This document shows positions 28,738 through 37,497 of a DNA stretch of 64,000 nucleotides, one piece after another (within the stretch, counting starts at the first letter, position 1; each line of letters begins with the position of its first letter). The notes below the pieces were generated by a model. The model was not told where the DNA came from and did no database searches. It saw nothing but the letters and a program-made list of their open reading frames with translations. Source of the DNA: Cupriavidus laharis (GTDB taxonomy: Bacteria > Pseudomonadota > Gammaproteobacteria > Burkholderiales > Burkholderiaceae); NCBI RefSeq assembly GCF_914271435.1, contig NZ_CAJZAI010000013.1, positions 62,001-126,000 on the forward strand, written 5' to 3'. The position numbers and the translations under genes are program-made.

Positions 28738-30288
28738 TTAGTCGAATCCCAGTTCCTGCAGCTTGCGCGTGATGGTATTGCGCCCGATGCCCAGGCGCGT
28801 GGCGGCCTCTACGCGACGGCCGCGCGTCACACCCAGCGCCGCTTCCAGCACGGCCTTTTCAAAGCGCCGTGTCAGCACGTCCATGACTTCGGGCTGCCCG
28901 GATTCCAACATCGCGCGCGCCTCACCGGCAAGCAGGCTTTCCCATCCGGCCGACAGCGATGCTGACGCGGAGGCCATGGGTTCCGTGACGGGCCGCACGG
29001 CCGTCATGGTCTCCGCCTCGGCAACCGGCATGACCAGGCCACCGTAGTCCGACAGGTCATGGCCGCCCTCAAACCCGGCGGAAGGCAATCGCGGCTCGGC
29101 AGCGCGAGGCATGGCCGGCGCACCCTCCACACCACCCGCCCCAATCATCTCGCGCGGAAGGTCCTTGACCTCGATGGTCTGCGCCGGCGCCATCACGGTC
29201 AGCCAGTTGCAGAGGTTCTCGAGCTGCCGCACATTGCCCGGGAACGGCAGCGTGCTGACGTAGGCCAGCGCCTCGTCGGACATGCGCTTGGGCTCCACGC
29301 CCAGTTCCTTGGCACTTTTCTGCAGGAAGTGCCGCGCCAGCAGCGTGATGTCTTCCGGCCGTTCGCGCAGTGGCGGCAAGCGCAGCCGGATCACGTTCAG
29401 GCGGTGGAACAAGTCCTCGCGGAACAGGCCTTCCTTGACGCGCAGCTCCAGGTTCTGGTGCGTGGCGGCAATGACGCGCACATTGGCGCGCAGCGGATTG
29501 TGGCCGCCCACGCGATAGAAATTGCCATCGGACAGCACGCGCAGCAACCGGGTCTGCAAGTCGAACGGCATATCGCCGATTTCGTCGAGGAACAGCGTAC
29601 CACCCTCGGCCTGCTCGAAGCGCCCGCGGCGCATGGTCTGGGCACCGGTAAACGCGCCGCGCTCGTGACCGAACAGTTCGGATTCGAGCAGGTCCTTAGG
29701 AATGGCTGCCGTATTCAGCGCAATGAACGGGCCATTCGCGCGCGGGCTGTGCTTGTGCAGGGCGCGCGCCACCAGCTCCTTGCCGGTACCGGATTCGCCG
29801 GTGATCATCACCGTCACGTTCGATTGCGACAGCCGTCCGATGGCGCGGAATACGTCCTGCATAGCGGGTGCCTGGCCCAGGATTTCCGGCGCGTCGACCA
29901 GGCGGTCGTCCATCTCCTCCTCGCGCAGGCTTTCTTCCAGCGCGCGGCGGATCAGCTCGACGGCCTTGTCGACATCGAAGGGCTTGGCCAGGTATTCGAA
30001 GGCCCCCCCCTGGAATGCCGCCACGGCGCTGTCGAGGTCCGAATAGGCCGTCATGATGATGACGGGCAGGCCCGGGTGCTTGGCCTTGATGGCCTGCAGC
30101 AAGTCCAGGCCCGAGCCGCCGGGCATGCGGATATCCGATATCAGGACCTGCGGGACATCGTCTTCCAGCGCCGCAAGCGCGTCGCGGACATTGGTAAAGC
30201 TGCGGGAGAGCAGGCTTTCACGGGCCAGGGCCTTTTCAAGTACCCAGCGGATTGATTGATCGTCGTCGACTATCCAGATCGGCTTCAT
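28738..30288 (-). CDS. ntrC: Nitrogen regulation response regulator NtrC
   Basis: A sigma-54 enhancer-binding activator. From ATG 30288 it has 516 residues: receiver domain with phospho-acceptor D52, AAA+ domain with Walker A GESGTGKE (164-171), the sigma-54 contact loop GAFTGA (211-216) and FLDEIGD, then a long linker (about 395-470). A Fis-type helix-turn-helix ([20 protein letters not shown]) ends the protein. It lies 92 bases downstream of ntrB. The likely targets include the two NtrC-type sites upstream of glnA. Confidence 0.96.
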   Translation of the reverse strand: MKPIWIVDDDQSIRWVLEKALARESLLSRSFTNVRDALAALEDDVPQVLISDIRMPGGSGLDLLQAIKAKHPGLPVIIMTAYSDLDSAVAAFQGGAFEYLAKPFDVDKAVELIRRALEESLREEEMDDRLVDAPEILGQAPAMQDVFRAIGRLSQSNVTVMITGESGTGKELVARALHKHSPRANGPFIALNTAAIPKDLLESELFGHERGAFTGAQTMRRGRFEQAEGGTLFLDEIGDMPFDLQTRLLRVLSDGNFYRVGGHNPLRANVRVIAATHQNLELRVKEGLFREDLFHRLNVIRLRLPPLRERPEDITLLARHFLQKSAKELGVEPKRMSDEALAYVSTLPFPGNVRQLENLCNWLTVMAPAQTIEVKDLPREMIGAGGVEGAPAMPRAAEPRLPSAGFEGGHDLSDYGGLVMPVAEAETMTAVRPVTEPMASASASLSAGWESLLAGEARAMLESGQPEVMDVLTRRFEKAVLEAALGVTRGRRVEAATRLGIGRNTITRKLQELGFD

Positions 30289-30380
30289 GTGCGTCGCTTG
30301 TCTGCTCGGTGTCATTTGGTCTTCCGCATGCCCGGCCTAGCGGCAAGTGCAACGATCGATCGCGGATGCCGGCGGGACAG

Positions 30381-31562
30381 CTAGTGCAGCGGCAGCAGGA
30401 TGCGGAAGTCGGTACAGCCCGGCCTGCTCTCGCATTCGATCAAGCCCTCGTGCTGCTGCACGAAGGTTTGAGCGAGTGTGAGACCGAGACCGCTGCCGCC
30501 ATCCCTACCCGAAACCAGCGGATAGAAGATGCGTTCGCGGATGTCATCGGGAATACCGGGGCCGTTGTCGATCACATGCAAGTCCAATGCCAGCTTGAAC
30601 AAGCGCTTGGCGATCGTGACCTGGCGCGCCACCCGGGTACGCAGCACGATCTGCGCATCGCCACGCGCAATACGCTCGGCCAGCGCCTGCGCGGCGTTAT
30701 GGACGATGTTCAGCACGGCCTGGATCAGCTGCTCCATGTCGCCGCGCAGCTCGGGCAGGCTGGCGTCGTAGTCGCGCACGATGTCGAGGCCGTTGGGAAA
30801 CTCGGCCAGCACGACCGAGCGCACGCGCTCCAGCACTTCGTGGATGTTCAGGCTCGACACGATGTGCGGGTGGCGGTGCGGTTCCAGCAGCCGGTCCACC
30901 AGCGTCTGCAGGCGGTCCGACTCCTTGATGATGACCTGGGTGTACTCGCGCAGCGCGCGCTCGGGCAGCTCGAATTCCAGCAATTGCGCGGCGCCGCGGA
31001 TGCCGCCCAGCGGATTCTTGATCTCGTGCGCCAGATTGCGGATCAGCTCCTTGTTGGCGGCCGTCAGGTCGAGGATGCGCTCCTCCCGGTCGCTGCGGAC
31101 CTTCTGCTCGTTGAGCAGGACCTCCACCAGCACGGTATCGCTGAACGCCTCGAGCGCGCCAATGACCACGTGCGCGTGGATCGGCTCCTGCAAAGGCGGA
31201 CGCAGCACCAGGTCCTGGCGCCGCACGTCGAACTGGCGCGTGATCACGGTATCGATCATGCCCTGCAGTTCTTCGGACTGGCCGAACAGGTCGGACAGGG
31301 ACAGTTCCACCATGGCCTTGCGCGACACCGCGAAGCTCGATTCGGCGGCAGGGTTGGCATAGGCCACGCGCAGCCCGGGCTGCCTGACCAGCAGCACGGG
31401 ATTGGCCACGACATCGAGACCCGAATGCAGGGCCACCGCGCCGAGTGGCAACACCTGACCGCTGTCCGGGCCATTGACCGGTTGAGTCTGGCCGGCTGTG
31501 TCGCTGCGGGCGCCATCGGCACCACCGCTCTTGCGCGACACATTGCGAATCAGGCGACGCAT
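30381..31562 (-). CDS. ntrB: Nitrogen regulation sensor histidine kinase NtrB
   Basis: A cytoplasmic kinase/phosphatase for NtrC, normally governed by PII. The 393-residue protein has no membrane helix. It contains an N-terminal PAS domain (about 45-155), the H-box LAHEIKNPLGGIRGAAQLL with phospho-His179, an N-box VLNIVHNAAQAL, and G-boxes DNGPGIP and GSGLGL. It begins four bases after a DUF4124 gene, so translation is probably coupled. Confidence 0.95.
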   Translation of the reverse strand: MRRLIRNVSRKSGGADGARSDTAGQTQPVNGPDSGQVLPLGAVALHSGLDVVANPVLLVRQPGLRVAYANPAAESSFAVSRKAMVELSLSDLFGQSEELQGMIDTVITRQFDVRRQDLVLRPPLQEPIHAHVVIGALEAFSDTVLVEVLLNEQKVRSDREERILDLTAANKELIRNLAHEIKNPLGGIRGAAQLLEFELPERALREYTQVIIKESDRLQTLVDRLLEPHRHPHIVSSLNIHEVLERVRSVVLAEFPNGLDIVRDYDASLPELRGDMEQLIQAVLNIVHNAAQALAERIARGDAQIVLRTRVARQVTIAKRLFKLALDLHVIDNGPGIPDDIRERIFYPLVSGRDGGSGLGLTLAQTFVQQHEGLIECESRPGCTDFRILLPLH

Positions 31563-31566
31563 AAGA

Positions 31567-32145
31567 CTAGTCCTTCAGATTCGAAAGCTCGCGGCGCAGC
31601 GACGCCGCATTGGCCTCGCTACGGGCGATGTCATCGCGCAGCGCCGCCGTGCGATCCAGATATTTCTGATAATTCCGTTCATTGCCCTGGCGCTCGGGCT
31701 GGCCGTTGTTGTACTCGGCGCGCAGCGCCGCCAGCTTGGCATCCTCGGCCTGCAGTTCCTGCTCCAGCACGGTGCGCCGCTCGCTGTCGCGGCTCTTCTG
31801 CGTGGCGCTGTCCACGCGCGGAAAACCGCCGCTTACCGCCGTGCCGCCCGCGGTTCCGCCCGATGTCGCAGCGGCTTTTGCCGGCGCCGCGGTACGTCCG
31901 CCAGGCACCGTGACCACATCCGGCAGGTTCAGTCGCTTGCACCCTTTACCCGCGCTGCCGTTGCGATATTCCGGCACGCCGTTGGGGCCAGCGCATACGT
32001 AGACGTCGGAGGATTGCGCCTGTGCAGACTGGCTCCACGCGGATGCCGCCAGCACAGCGGCAGACACCAGGATGGGGAGCCGAACACGGGATTGGTGCAG
32101 CGGCTTGGCCGGCGTGGCCATGGGCGGGAACTCGTTCATGAACAT
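31567..32145 (-). CDS. Exported DUF4124 protein with C-terminal coiled coil
   Basis: Up to 192 residues. There is a signal peptide (hydrophobic stretch LPILVSAAVLAASA, likely cleavage after SAQA), a short DUF4124-type domain (VYVCAGPNGVPEYRN) with two cysteines, a Gly/Ala/Thr-rich linker, and a charged helix of about 75 residues that looks like a coiled coil. Starts at 32145, 32139 or 32121 are all possible; the last gives the most normal signal peptide. It sits between glnA and ntrB, four bases from ntrB. Function is unknown. Confidence 0.8.
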   Translation of the reverse strand: MFMNEFPPMATPAKPLHQSRVRLPILVSAAVLAASAWSQSAQAQSSDVYVCAGPNGVPEYRNGSAGKGCKRLNLPDVVTVPGGRTAAPAKAAATSGGTAGGTAVSGGFPRVDSATQKSRDSERRTVLEQELQAEDAKLAALRAEYNNGQPERQGNERNYQKYLDRTAALRDDIARSEANAASLRRELSNLKD

Positions 32146-32184
32146 CAGCGATAGGGTTGAACGGAAAGCCCCATTCTAGCCATC

Positions 32185-32214
32185 AAAAGAAAAAGGGACA
32201 GCCAAAGCCGCCCC
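32185..32214 (-). terminator. Intrinsic terminator after glnA
   Basis: An 8-bp stem with two G-T wobbles (GGGGCGGC/GCTGTCCC, four-base loop) is followed on the minus strand by TTTTTCTTTT. It ends only 39 bases before the DUF4124 gene, so readthrough would be needed for glnA-ntrB cotranscription. Confidence 0.75.
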
Positions 32215-32225
32215 TTGCTGGTGCA

Positions 32226-32268
32226 ATTGTTGCCCGGCCACAACCTGTCGTCATCGCCGGGCAACAAC
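32226..32268 (-). other. Strong hairpin directly after glnA
   Basis: A 13-base stem, nearly perfect (GTTGTTGCCCGGC/GCCGGGCAACAAT, 17-base loop), starts four bases after the glnA stop codon. Without a T-run, it is more likely an mRNA 3'-end stabiliser placed before the true terminator. Confidence 0.6.
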
Positions 32269-32272
32269 TCGC

Positions 32273-33688
32273 TTACAGCGAGTAATACATTTCGAATTCG
32301 ACCGGGTGAGTGGTCATGCGGAAGCGGGTGACTTCCTCCATCTTCAGCTCGATGTAGGCATCGAGCATGGAGTTGGAGAACACGCCGCCGCGGGTCAGGA
32401 ACTCACGGTCGTTGTCGAGGTATTCCAGCGACTGGTCGAGGCTCGCACAGACGGTCGGGATCTTTGCATCCTCTTCCGGCGGCAGGTCGTACAGGTTCTT
32501 GTCGGCGGCTTCGCCCGGGTGGATCTTGTTCATCACGCCGTCCAGGCCAGCCATCAGCAGCGCCGAGAAGCCCAGGTACGGGTTCATCAGCGGATCCGGG
32601 AAGCGGGTCTCGATGCGGCGGCCCTTCGGGTTGGCGACGTACGGAATACGGATCGAAGCCGAACGGTTGCGGGCCGAGTAGGCCAGCTTGACCGGCGCTT
32701 CGAAGCCCGGCACCAGGCGCTTGTACGAGTTCGTGCCCGGGTTGGTGATGGCGTTCAGCGCGCGGGCGTGCTTGATGATGCCGCCGATGTAGTACAGCGC
32801 AAATTCCGACAGGCCGGCGTAGCCGTTGCCTGCGAACAGGTTCTGGCCGTCCTTCCACACGGACTGGTGCACGTGCATGCCCGAACCGTTGTCGCCGACG
32901 ATGGGCTTCGGCATGAACGTGGCGGTCTTGCCGTAGGTGTGGGCGACGTTCTGGATCACGTACTTTTGCAGCTGGGTCCAGTCGGCGCGCTGCACCAGCG
33001 TGCTGAACTTGGTGCCGATTTCGTTCTGGCCCTGGCCAGCCACTTCGTGGTGGTGGACTTCAACAGGAATGCCCAGCGATTCCAGGATCAGGCACATTTC
33101 CGAACGCATGTCCTGGAAGGTGTCGATCGGGGCAACCGGGAAGTAGCCGCCCTTCTTGCCCGGACGGTGGCCCGAGTTGCCGTGCTCGAATTCCTTGCCC
33201 GACGACCACGGGGCTTCTTCGGAATGGACCTTCACGAAGCAGCCTTGCATATCGACGTTCCAGGTCACGCCGTCGAAGATGAAGAACTCGGGCTCCGGAC
33301 CGAAGAAGGCAGTGTCGCCCAGGCCGGTGCTCTTCAGGTAGGCCTCGGCGCGCTTGGCGATCGACCGCGGGTCGCGGTCATAGCCCTTGCCGTCCGACGG
33401 CTCGACCACGTCGCAGGTCAGCACCAGCGTCGGCTCTTCGTAGAACGGGTCGATGAAGGCGGTGTTCGAGTCCGGCATCAGCAGCATGTCCGAAGCCTCG
33501 ATACCCTTCCAGCCGGCGATGGACGAACCGTCGAAGGCGTGGCCGCTTTCGAACTTGTCTTCGTCGAAGTGCGACGTCGGCACCGAGACGTGCTGCTCCT
33601 TGCCTTTGGTATCGGTGAAACGGAAATCGACAAACTTGACGTCGTTTTCCTTCACAAGCTTCATCACATCTGCAACGCTTTGGGCCAT
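32273..33688 (-). CDS. glnA: Glutamine synthetase type I (GSI-beta)
   Basis: Makes glutamine from glutamate, ammonia and ATP. The 471-residue length fits the dodecameric GSI. Visible are the Mg/ATP signature [29 protein letters not shown], the ATP-binding [12 protein letters not shown] segment and the adenylylation site at Tyr400 in NLYDLPPEE. The last motif shows that it is the adenylylated GSI-beta type, so activity is probably set by GlnE/PII as well as by NtrBC. Two NtrC-type sites and a sigma-54-like promoter lie upstream. Confidence 0.98.
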   Translation of the reverse strand: MAQSVADVMKLVKENDVKFVDFRFTDTKGKEQHVSVPTSHFDEDKFESGHAFDGSSIAGWKGIEASDMLLMPDSNTAFIDPFYEEPTLVLTCDVVEPSDGKGYDRDPRSIAKRAEAYLKSTGLGDTAFFGPEPEFFIFDGVTWNVDMQGCFVKVHSEEAPWSSGKEFEHGNSGHRPGKKGGYFPVAPIDTFQDMRSEMCLILESLGIPVEVHHHEVAGQGQNEIGTKFSTLVQRADWTQLQKYVIQNVAHTYGKTATFMPKPIVGDNGSGMHVHQSVWKDGQNLFAGNGYAGLSEFALYYIGGIIKHARALNAITNPGTNSYKRLVPGFEAPVKLAYSARNRSASIRIPYVANPKGRRIETRFPDPLMNPYLGFSALLMAGLDGVMNKIHPGEAADKNLYDLPPEEDAKIPTVCASLDQSLEYLDNDREFLTRGGVFSNSMLDAYIELKMEEVTRFRMTTHPVEFEMYYSL

Positions 33689-33831
33689 GCCAATCTCCTG
33701 GAAATTCGGCTGAAGTCTAGAAAGCCATTCGTGGGCCGGTCATCGCGCCGGTGCGAAGTGCGGTGGTTCCGAGCCACTCCGCCCGCGCGATTCCTTGCCC
33801 TGAAAAGGACGAGGAATGTTAGCAGAAAGCA

Positions 33832-33847
33832 TGCCAAGCAAGCGCCA
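33832..33847 (-). promoter_or_regulatory. Candidate sigma-54 promoter of glnA
   Basis: On the minus strand TGGCGC, five bases, then TGGCA match the -24/-12 consensus (TGGCAC-N5-TTGCA) with one change in each half. They keep the invariant GG-N10-GC spacing. The predicted start is near 33821, giving a leader of about 130 nt. It lies about 175 and 205 bases downstream of the two NtrC-type sites. Confidence 0.5.
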
Positions 33848-33988
33848 GCCGCGCGCCGCCGTCCCGAAAAAAGTGCGGGACCAAAGCCCGCGCACCGCCC
33901 CGGGGTATCGCAGCCGAGTCCACCATTCCCGGACCGCCGCGACGTGACGCCAACGCAACTGGTAAACCGCTACACACCCCATGCATAA

Positions 33989-34005
33989 AACACCATAGCG
34001 GTGCA
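33989..34005 (-). promoter_or_regulatory. NtrC-type binding site 1
   Basis: CACC-ATAGC-GGTG followed by CA matches the NtrC dyad GCACC-N5-GGTGC except for its outer left base. Its centre is at 33997. Confidence 0.65.
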
Positions 34006-34019
34006 TGTTTCAAGATTGA

Positions 34020-34034
34020 GCACCTTATTGGTGC
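34020..34034 (-). promoter_or_regulatory. NtrC-type binding site 2
   Basis: GCACC-TTATT-GGTGC is a perfect dyad of the NtrC consensus. Its centre (34027) is 30 bases from site 1, about three helical turns. This suits cooperative binding of two dimers, as in enteric glnA. Confidence 0.8.
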
Positions 34035-34190
34035 GCATGCACCAAAACGATCCTCAACGCACCGCAAACGCCCCATTCCTTCCGCACCATTGGCAATCGG
34101 CCCGTCCGGGACGATGGCCATTGCCGAGACGCACTATAGAATAGCGGTCTGGCACTTCCCACCATTCCATCCAATTTTCTTGTCACCCAG

Positions 34191-34655
34191 ATGACCACCC
34201 GAGACGAACTCCTCAAGGCTGCGCAGCAACGCCAGCAACAGAACCAGCTTCCCTATTTCGGCGCGCTGTCGCCGGTGGAAGCCTTCGCGCTGCTGCAGAG
34301 CGATCCATCGGCCGTGCTGGTCGACGTGCGTACGCAGGCTGAACTTGACTGGGTGGGCGGCGTTGATCTGCCCGACGAGCAGTTTGCCCACGTCGAGTGG
34401 ATGTCCTATCCCGGCGGCGCACAAAACGCGCGGTTCGTCGAAGAGCTGAAGGCACGCGTGCCCGCCGGCGTGCCGGTGCTGTTCCTGTGCCGCAGCGCCG
34501 CGCGCTCCAAGCACGCCGCCCGCGTCGCCACCGAAGCCGGGTACCAGTACGCCATGGACGTGCTGGAAGGGTTCGAAGGCAACCGCGACGACAACCACCA
34601 TCGCAAGACCGTGGAAGGCTGGTGTGTGCGCGGCCTGCCCTGGCACGGCGCCTGA
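34191..34655 (+). CDS. Rhodanese-like sulfurtransferase domain protein
   Basis: A single-domain rhodanese of 154 residues with the active-site loop CRSAARS (Cys100) and the VLVDVRTQAELDWVGG entry motif. It may move sulfane sulfur, but the acceptor is unknown. The protein has no signal peptide. It is divergent from glnA and convergent with the CinA-like gene. Confidence 0.9.
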   Translation: MTTRDELLKAAQQRQQQNQLPYFGALSPVEAFALLQSDPSAVLVDVRTQAELDWVGGVDLPDEQFAHVEWMSYPGGAQNARFVEELKARVPAGVPVLFLCRSAARSKHAARVATEAGYQYAMDVLEGFEGNRDDNHHRKTVEGWCVRGLPWHGA

Positions 34656-34721
34656 ACCGTCTGCACGCAAAACGAGCAGCGGCCCGCGCGACCCCTGTTT
34701 TTCTTGCCGGCCCCGTCGGGC

Positions 34722-35540
34722 TTAGCTGGCGCCTGATGCCGCCTGCTCCACCGTTTCGAAGCCCATGCCGCGCACGCCTTCGAGCAGCATGGTATAGGCC
34801 GGTCCGACCTGTTCCGCGGCCCCCTTCACGCCCAGGTCGATATGGCGCCGCGCGAAGATATCGCCGCGTTGCACATCCCCGACGGACGGCAGGCTGAACA
34901 CCCGGATGCTCGGGTAGGCCGCCTCGACCCGTTCCATCAGCGGCGTCAGCGTCGATTCCGGCGCCTCGAACACATAAAACGCACGCTCCTGCTGGCTGGC
35001 CTGGTGGAACAGGTGGGCATAGTCATGGTCCAGCACCCACTCCATCATCGGCCACGCCATGACCGGAAACCCGGGCATGAAATGGTGGTCCGCCACGGAG
35101 AACCCGGGTATCCGGTTGTAGCTGTTCGGGATAATGCGCGCACCTTCGGGAAACTCCCCCATCTTGAAGCGATGCTGGTTCTCGGGCAGCTTGAGGTCGC
35201 TCTTTACCGGATCACCCTGCGCGGTTTCGGCAATCCGCAGCGCGATCAGCTCGCGCGCCTCGGGATGCAGCACCAGTGGCACTCCGAGCGCGGCGGCCAC
35301 GCATTGGCGCGTGTGGTCGTCAGGCGTCGCACCGATACCGCCTGTGCAGAACACGACATCCGGCCCTGCAAGCGTGCGGCGCAGCGTTGCCGTGATGCTT
35401 GCGCGGTCGTCGCCAACGTACTGGGCCCAGTCCAGCTTCAGCCCGCGTGCTCCAAGCAACTCGATGGCGCGGCGCATGTGCTTGTCTTCGCGCCGCCCGG
35501 AAAGTATTTCGTCGCCAATGACGATCAGGCCGAAACCCAT
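34722..35540 (-). CDS. CinA/MoaB-like (molybdopterin-binding fold) protein
   Basis: 272 residues. The N-terminal 170 residues carry the MoCF fold signatures GDEILSGRREDKH, VVFCTGGIGATPDDHTR and MPGFPVMAWPM as in CinA N-terminal domains, but the C-terminal PncC amidase domain is absent. Stand-alone proteins of this type are annotated as competence/damage-inducible protein A or molybdopterin-binding. By homology they may hydrolyse damaged nucleotides, but nothing here decides that. It lies 12 bases after the EI24 gene. Confidence 0.85.
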   Translation of the reverse strand: MGFGLIVIGDEILSGRREDKHMRRAIELLGARGLKLDWAQYVGDDRASITATLRRTLAGPDVVFCTGGIGATPDDHTRQCVAAALGVPLVLHPEARELIALRIAETAQGDPVKSDLKLPENQHRFKMGEFPEGARIIPNSYNRIPGFSVADHHFMPGFPVMAWPMMEWVLDHDYAHLFHQASQQERAFYVFEAPESTLTPLMERVEAAYPSIRVFSLPSVGDVQRGDIFARRHIDLGVKGAAEQVGPAYTMLLEGVRGMGFETVEQAASGAS

Positions 35541-35552
35541 GATGCCCCCGCT

Positions 35553-36431
35553 TCAGGAATGTTCAATGCGGCGCACGTCCGAAGGCGCCAGATCAATCAC
35601 GTCGCCGGCCGGTGCCGATGGCGGCGGCGCGGCCGACGCCCGCTCGGCACGCAGTTGCGCCAGCGCGCGCAGGCAGAAATGGCCGAACCACAGCGCCGAG
35701 AAAATGAAGATCAGCACGTACAGCCACAGCATGCCGGTCAGCACGAATGGAAACAGGAAAATGACCGCGGCCGATGATACCCACAGCAACGTCGGTGCCG
35801 AGCCGAGCAACCCGACCGCAATGCCGATGACGAGCAGCGGGACGCGATGGCGCTGCATGAGCGTCTTGCGTTCCTCGGCGGAGGCATGGTCGGCCAGCGC
35901 ATCGTAGGTCATGACACGGTAGGTCAGCCAGCCCCAGAGCACAGGCGGAATCAGCGCAAAGAACGGCGGCACCAGCCACAGCGGCAACGTCACCAGCACC
36001 AGCAGCAGGAACACCACCGTGCTGCCCAGCGACTGGAACACGCTGCCCAGGATGCTGCCGCCTCGCTCCTTGGCCAAGTCCGGGTAGCTGCGCTCGAGAT
36101 GGCGCACCACCGCCGGCACCGAAAACAGGCTGATGAACAGCAGCATCGACGCGATCACCAGCGGGACCGCCAGCGCAGCCACGAACAGCGGTGCGACCAC
36201 CGCACGCATCGACTGCAGGCCGAACCAGTCCAGCGCGCTGTAGATCCAGCTGGTCAGCACGGAGGCCTCGAGGAAAGACCGCGTTGCGCCCATGATCGGG
36301 TCCCAGCCCCACCAGAGCAGGCCGCCCCACAGTGCCGTGGCAAGGATGAAGGGCACGACCGTCAGCATCAGCATGCGCGGATGCAACTGGCTCACGAGCG
36401 CGCGGCCAAATGAGCGAAAAATGTCGTTCAT
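35553..36431 (-). CDS. EI24/CysZ-like integral membrane protein
   Basis: From the ATG at 36431 it has 292 residues with about six hydrophobic segments. The layout and the LERSYPDLAKERGGSILGS loop are typical of bacterial EI24-domain proteins (the CysZ superfamily). CysZ moves sulfate, but substrate cannot be assigned here. The C-terminus is a short Ala/Pro-rich tail. It is cotranscribed with the CinA-like gene. Confidence 0.8.
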   Translation of the reverse strand: MNDIFRSFGRALVSQLHPRMLMLTVVPFILATALWGGLLWWGWDPIMGATRSFLEASVLTSWIYSALDWFGLQSMRAVVAPLFVAALAVPLVIASMLLFISLFSVPAVVRHLERSYPDLAKERGGSILGSVFQSLGSTVVFLLLVLVTLPLWLVPPFFALIPPVLWGWLTYRVMTYDALADHASAEERKTLMQRHRVPLLVIGIAVGLLGSAPTLLWVSSAAVIFLFPFVLTGMLWLYVLIFIFSALWFGHFCLRALAQLRAERASAAPPPSAPAGDVIDLAPSDVRRIEHS

Positions 36432-36522
36432 GCAGGATGTCAGAATGGAACAGTGCAATGCGCCGGCAAATGCACGCGCACCGAAACACTACCATACGCC
36501 GCCGGTACGCCGGCGTGTCGGT

Positions 36523-37497
36523 TCAGCCGAGGCGCAGCAGGCGCTTGAGGCCGTACCACTGCTGGGCCAGCAGGCCCGCGCCATAATTCCGGCCCTTGCC
36601 CGTCGGCGGCGGCATCTGGTCGCGGATTCCGGTGGGATGGTAGGCCGTCGTGAAGACCGCCGTGCCGAACAGCATGTCCCACCACGGGAAGATCACGCCA
36701 TAGTTGCAGCCGCCCAGACGGGCCGGCGCACCGGCCGCCTCATGGCCCAGGCCGACGGCGTGGTGCGTGCGATGAAAGCGCGGCGAGACCAGCAGGCGCT
36801 CGCCGATCGCGCCGAAGTGCAGGCGCAGGTTGGCATGCTGCAGGCTCTGCAGCAACTGGGACAGCGCCACCAGCAGCACGTACTGGGACGGCTCCACCCC
36901 CACGGCGATGGCGGCCACGGCAAAGACCAGGTCGCGCAGCATGTCGTCGAGCAGGTGATTGCGGTTGTCGCTCCACAGCGTCATCTGGCGCTGGCTGTGG
37001 TGTACTGCGTGCAGGCTCCACCACCAGCGGTAGGTGTGCGACAGGCGGTGGTACCAATAGTCGAGCAGGTCAAACAGGAGCAGGTAGACGAAGAAGCTGA
37101 CCAGTGGAATCGACGTCACGCCGGGCCACCAGTCTTCCACGTTCACGCGTTGCCAGCCGAACAGCCGCAGGTGCCCTTCCAGCGAATCGGTCAGCGGTGC
37201 CAGCACGAAGAACATCGCCAGCCGGAACAGTCCCAGCCGGTGGATCAGCGTGTAGAGAATATCCGTGCGGATGCCGGCGCGATCGGTGACCGGCTCGACC
37301 GGGCGCAGCTTTTCCAGAGGCCCCAGGATCAGCACCATCACGGCAATCTGCACCAGCCCCACCAGCAACCACTCGGTGCCGGTGAACGCGTCTTCCGCAT
37401 AGCCGCCGAAGCCCATGTTGTAGACGGCCGGCAGGACCACGTTCTGGAACAGCGAGCCTTCTGCCTGGGCAATCCAGCCGTTGAGCGTCTCCCACAT
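36523..37497 (-). CDS. Sterol desaturase/fatty acid hydroxylase superfamily membrane protein
   Basis: From ATG 37497 it has 324 residues, with four to five membrane segments and the di-iron histidine boxes HRLSH, HAVHHS and RTHHA, plus an additional conserved NRNH. These are the family's metal ligands, so it should be an active oxygen-dependent hydroxylase or desaturase acting on a lipid. The start overlaps the stop of the deacetylase-like gene (TGATG), so the two are translationally coupled. The lipid substrate is unknown. Confidence 0.88.
   Translation of the reverse strand: MWETLNGWIAQAEGSLFQNVVLPAVYNMGFGGYAEDAFTGTEWLLVGLVQIAVMVLILGPLEKLRPVEPVTDRAGIRTDILYTLIHRLGLFRLAMFFVLAPLTDSLEGHLRLFGWQRVNVEDWWPGVTSIPLVSFFVYLLLFDLLDYWYHRLSHTYRWWWSLHAVHHSQRQMTLWSDNRNHLLDDMLRDLVFAVAAIAVGVEPSQYVLLVALSQLLQSLQHANLRLHFGAIGERLLVSPRFHRTHHAVGLGHEAAGAPARLGGCNYGVIFPWWDMLFGTAVFTTAYHPTGIRDQMPPPTGKGRNYGAGLLAQQWYGLKRLLRLG

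Larger units (their letters stand above)
33689..34190 (-). other. 502-bp glnA control region (no gene)
   Basis: The divergent gap between glnA and the rhodanese gene carries no supported coding sequence. It holds the sigma-54-like promoter and the two NtrC-type palindromes listed separately. A TATAGAAT -10-like stretch (about 34134-34141) on the plus strand may serve the rhodanese gene. Confidence 0.6.

Noticed and set aside
33955-33968. An alternative sigma-54 site for glnA (GG-N10-GC with TTGC)
   Set aside because: The -12 half is good, but the -24 half reads CGGTTT, far from TGGCAC, and it lies very close to the NtrC sites.
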